Made by a program: the position numbers and the translations under genes
Shown: positions 62,908 to 64,000 of the stretch, piece after piece
Layout of the letters: each line of letters starts with the position of its first letter
How positions within the stretch are numbered: position 1 is the stretch's first letter
Notes under the pieces: model-generated
What the model saw: the letters and a program-made list of their open reading frames with translations, nothing else
What the model was told of the DNA's origin: nothing
Databases searched by the model: none
NCBI GenBank assembly: GCA_963663135.2
Contig: CAXXRM010000005.1
Location: forward strand, 744,001 to 808,000
Direction of reading: 5' to 3'
Length of the DNA stretch: 64,000 nucleotides
DNA from: Io17-Chloro-G2 sp963663135
Lineage (GTDB): Bacteria > Chloroflexota > Dehalococcoidia > Lucifugimonadales > UBA3495

Positions 62908-64000
62908 ATGGCTCAAACACACCCGCAGGTGACCATCGCCGGCGTTCGCGGTAGAGAGGTATTGGATTCCCGGGGCAACCCCACGGTGGAGGCCGAGGTT
63001 GAGTTGTCCAACGGTATTTCCGCCCTGGCTACGGTCCCTTCCGGCGCCAGTACCGGCGCCCATGAGGCAGTGGAGCTTAGGGACGGGGACCGCCGCCGTT
63101 ACCTTGGCCGGGGGGTTAGCCGGGCCGTCGACAACGTCAACACCATCATCGGGCCGTCCCTGCATGGACAATCACCCCTGGACCAGGCCTCGGTGGACCG
63201 GAGTCTGATCGAGCTGGACGGCTCCCCTAATAAGGGAAAACTGGGAGCCAACGCGGTGCTGGCGGTTTCCCTGGCGGTAGCCAAGGCCGGGGCCGCGTTG
63301 GCGGCCGGCAACTCCGGCCACAACGTCGGGAAGAATTCCCTCTGGAGTTACCTGGCTCAAGGCGGGGATGTGACCCTGCCGGTGCCGATGTTCAATATCT
63401 TGAACGGCGGCCGCCACGCCTCGGACTCCACCGACGTTCAGGAGTTCATGGTGGCCCCGGTAGGCTTGCCGACTTTCCGAGAGGCGCTCCGGGCCGGCGT
63501 CGAAATTTACCATGCCCTCCGGGAGCTGCTGCGGGAACAGGGACACAACCTCAACGTGGGCGATGAGGGCGGCTTCGCGCCTACGCTGCCGTCCAACAGC
63601 GCCGCCATCGATGTGATTCTCAAGGCAGTTGAATCCGCGGGCTACGCTCCGGGGAAGGACGTGTATTTAACGTTGGATGTTGCCGCTTCCGAGTTTTACG
63701 ACGCCGGCCAGAACCGGTACGTCCTGGAAAGAGAAGGCGTTACGCTGAGATCTGATCAACTGGTGGAGCTATATTCAACCTGGCACCGGCAGTATCCCAT
63801 TATCAGCATTGAAGACGGGTTGAATGAGGACGACTGGGAAGGATGGCAGGAACTGGCGCGCCGGCTCGGAGACTCGGTCCAACTGGTGGGCGACGACCTG
63901 TTCGTAACCAACCTGGAACGCATCCGGAAAGGCGTGGACACACGGGCGGGGAATGCCGTGTTGTTGAAACCAAATCAGATTGGCACGGTCACCGAGACCT
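62908..64000 (+). CDS. eno: Enolase (3' end beyond the window)
   Basis: The first 364 codons of phosphopyruvate hydratase. REVLDSRGNPTVEAEVEL, TVPSGASTGAHEAVELRDGD, the catalytic NVGDEGGFAPTLPSN, metal ligands in LTLDVAASEFYD and IISIEDGLNEDDW and VGDDLFVTN, then LLKPNQIGT. AAGGAAA precedes the ATG. A few residues around HNVGKNSLWSYLAQGG are longer than usual. Confidence 0.95.
   Translation, partial: MAQTHPQVTIAGVRGREVLDSRGNPTVEAEVELSNGISALATVPSGASTGAHEAVELRDGDRRRYLGRGVSRAVDNVNTIIGPSLHGQSPLDQASVDRSLIELDGSPNKGKLGANAVLAVSLAVAKAGAALAAGNSGHNVGKNSLWSYLAQGGDVTLPVPMFNILNGGRHASDSTDVQEFMVAPVGLPTFREALRAGVEIYHALRELLREQGHNLNVGDEGGFAPTLPSNSAAIDVILKAVESAGYAPGKDVYLTLDVAASEFYDAGQNRYVLEREGVTLRSDQLVELYSTWHRQYPIISIEDGLNEDDWEGWQELARRLGDSVQLVGDDLFVTNLERIRKGVDTRAGNAVLLKPNQIGTVTET

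Overview
The window reads as a chromosomal segment of a GC-rich member of the Chloroflexota, probably in or near the Dehalococcoidia/SAR202 lineage. The basis is the pairing of a DUF2298 membrane protein with an Agl23-like protein, the overall gene content and the codon style. This placement is inference from protein families; there is no rRNA here. The genetic code is standard: many genes (apt, nuoD, nuoG and others) end at TGA.

Layout. 1-5.2 kb, minus strand: the conserved tRNA-Thr/tRNA-Tyr/tRNA-Thr-tuf-rpmG-secE-nusG-rplK-rplA-rplJ-rplL operon, with a promoter, a terminator-like hairpin ahead of the first tRNA, and an L10 leader. 5.3-6.0 kb: a broken IS5-type element between two identical 103-bp repeats. 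6.0-11.9 kb: apt, an MBL-fold hydrolase, a 3-hydroxyisobutyrate dehydrogenase-like protein, an uncharacterised 346-aa protein and a family 5 solute-binding lipoprotein. 11.9-14.4 kb: an accessory patch with a hairpin-rich non-coding stretch, a frameshifted cytochrome P460-like lipoprotein gene and a complete-ended 877-bp IS427-type IS. 14.4-20.5 kb: a UGSC-family selenoprotein, then nuoE-nuoF-nuoG. 20.7-27.3 kb: a ferredoxin reductase-like gene, mutS, an ArsC/Spx-like selenoprotein, a HAD-like gene and mutL. 27.4-35.6 kb, minus: membrane and surface-lipid or glycan genes and a 14-bp tandem repeat. 35.6-38.1 kb, minus: a DsbA/FrnE-like selenoprotein-rnc-ftsY operon. 38.3-51.0 kb: tRNA maturation (cca, trmD), a DnaQ-DinG helicase, PHP, thioesterase, amidohydrolase, TolB-like, flavin reductase and a CinA-like/nucleotidyltransferase fusion. 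51.2-62.1 kb: nuoABCD-HIJKLMN. 62.3-64.0 kb: a LOG-like protein and the start of eno.

The strongest unusual result is three separate genes with an in-frame TGA at a position expected to hold a catalytic Cys or Sec: UGSC family at 14719, ArsC/Spx-like at 24538, DsbA/FrnE-like at 38057-38059 on the minus strand. Each has a good ribosome binding site upstream, uninterrupted homology on both sides of the TGA, and a SECIS-like hairpin whose apical loop lies 19-22 nt after the TGA. Gene callers that treat TGA only as stop will split or truncate all three. The selenocysteine machinery (selA, selB, selC, selD) is not in this window, so the claim depends on the rest of the genome.

The nuo genes together supply a full 14-subunit complex I, but the NADH module (nuoEFG) lies about 31 kb from the membrane and connecting module, and a small non-nuo ORF sits between nuoC and nuoD.
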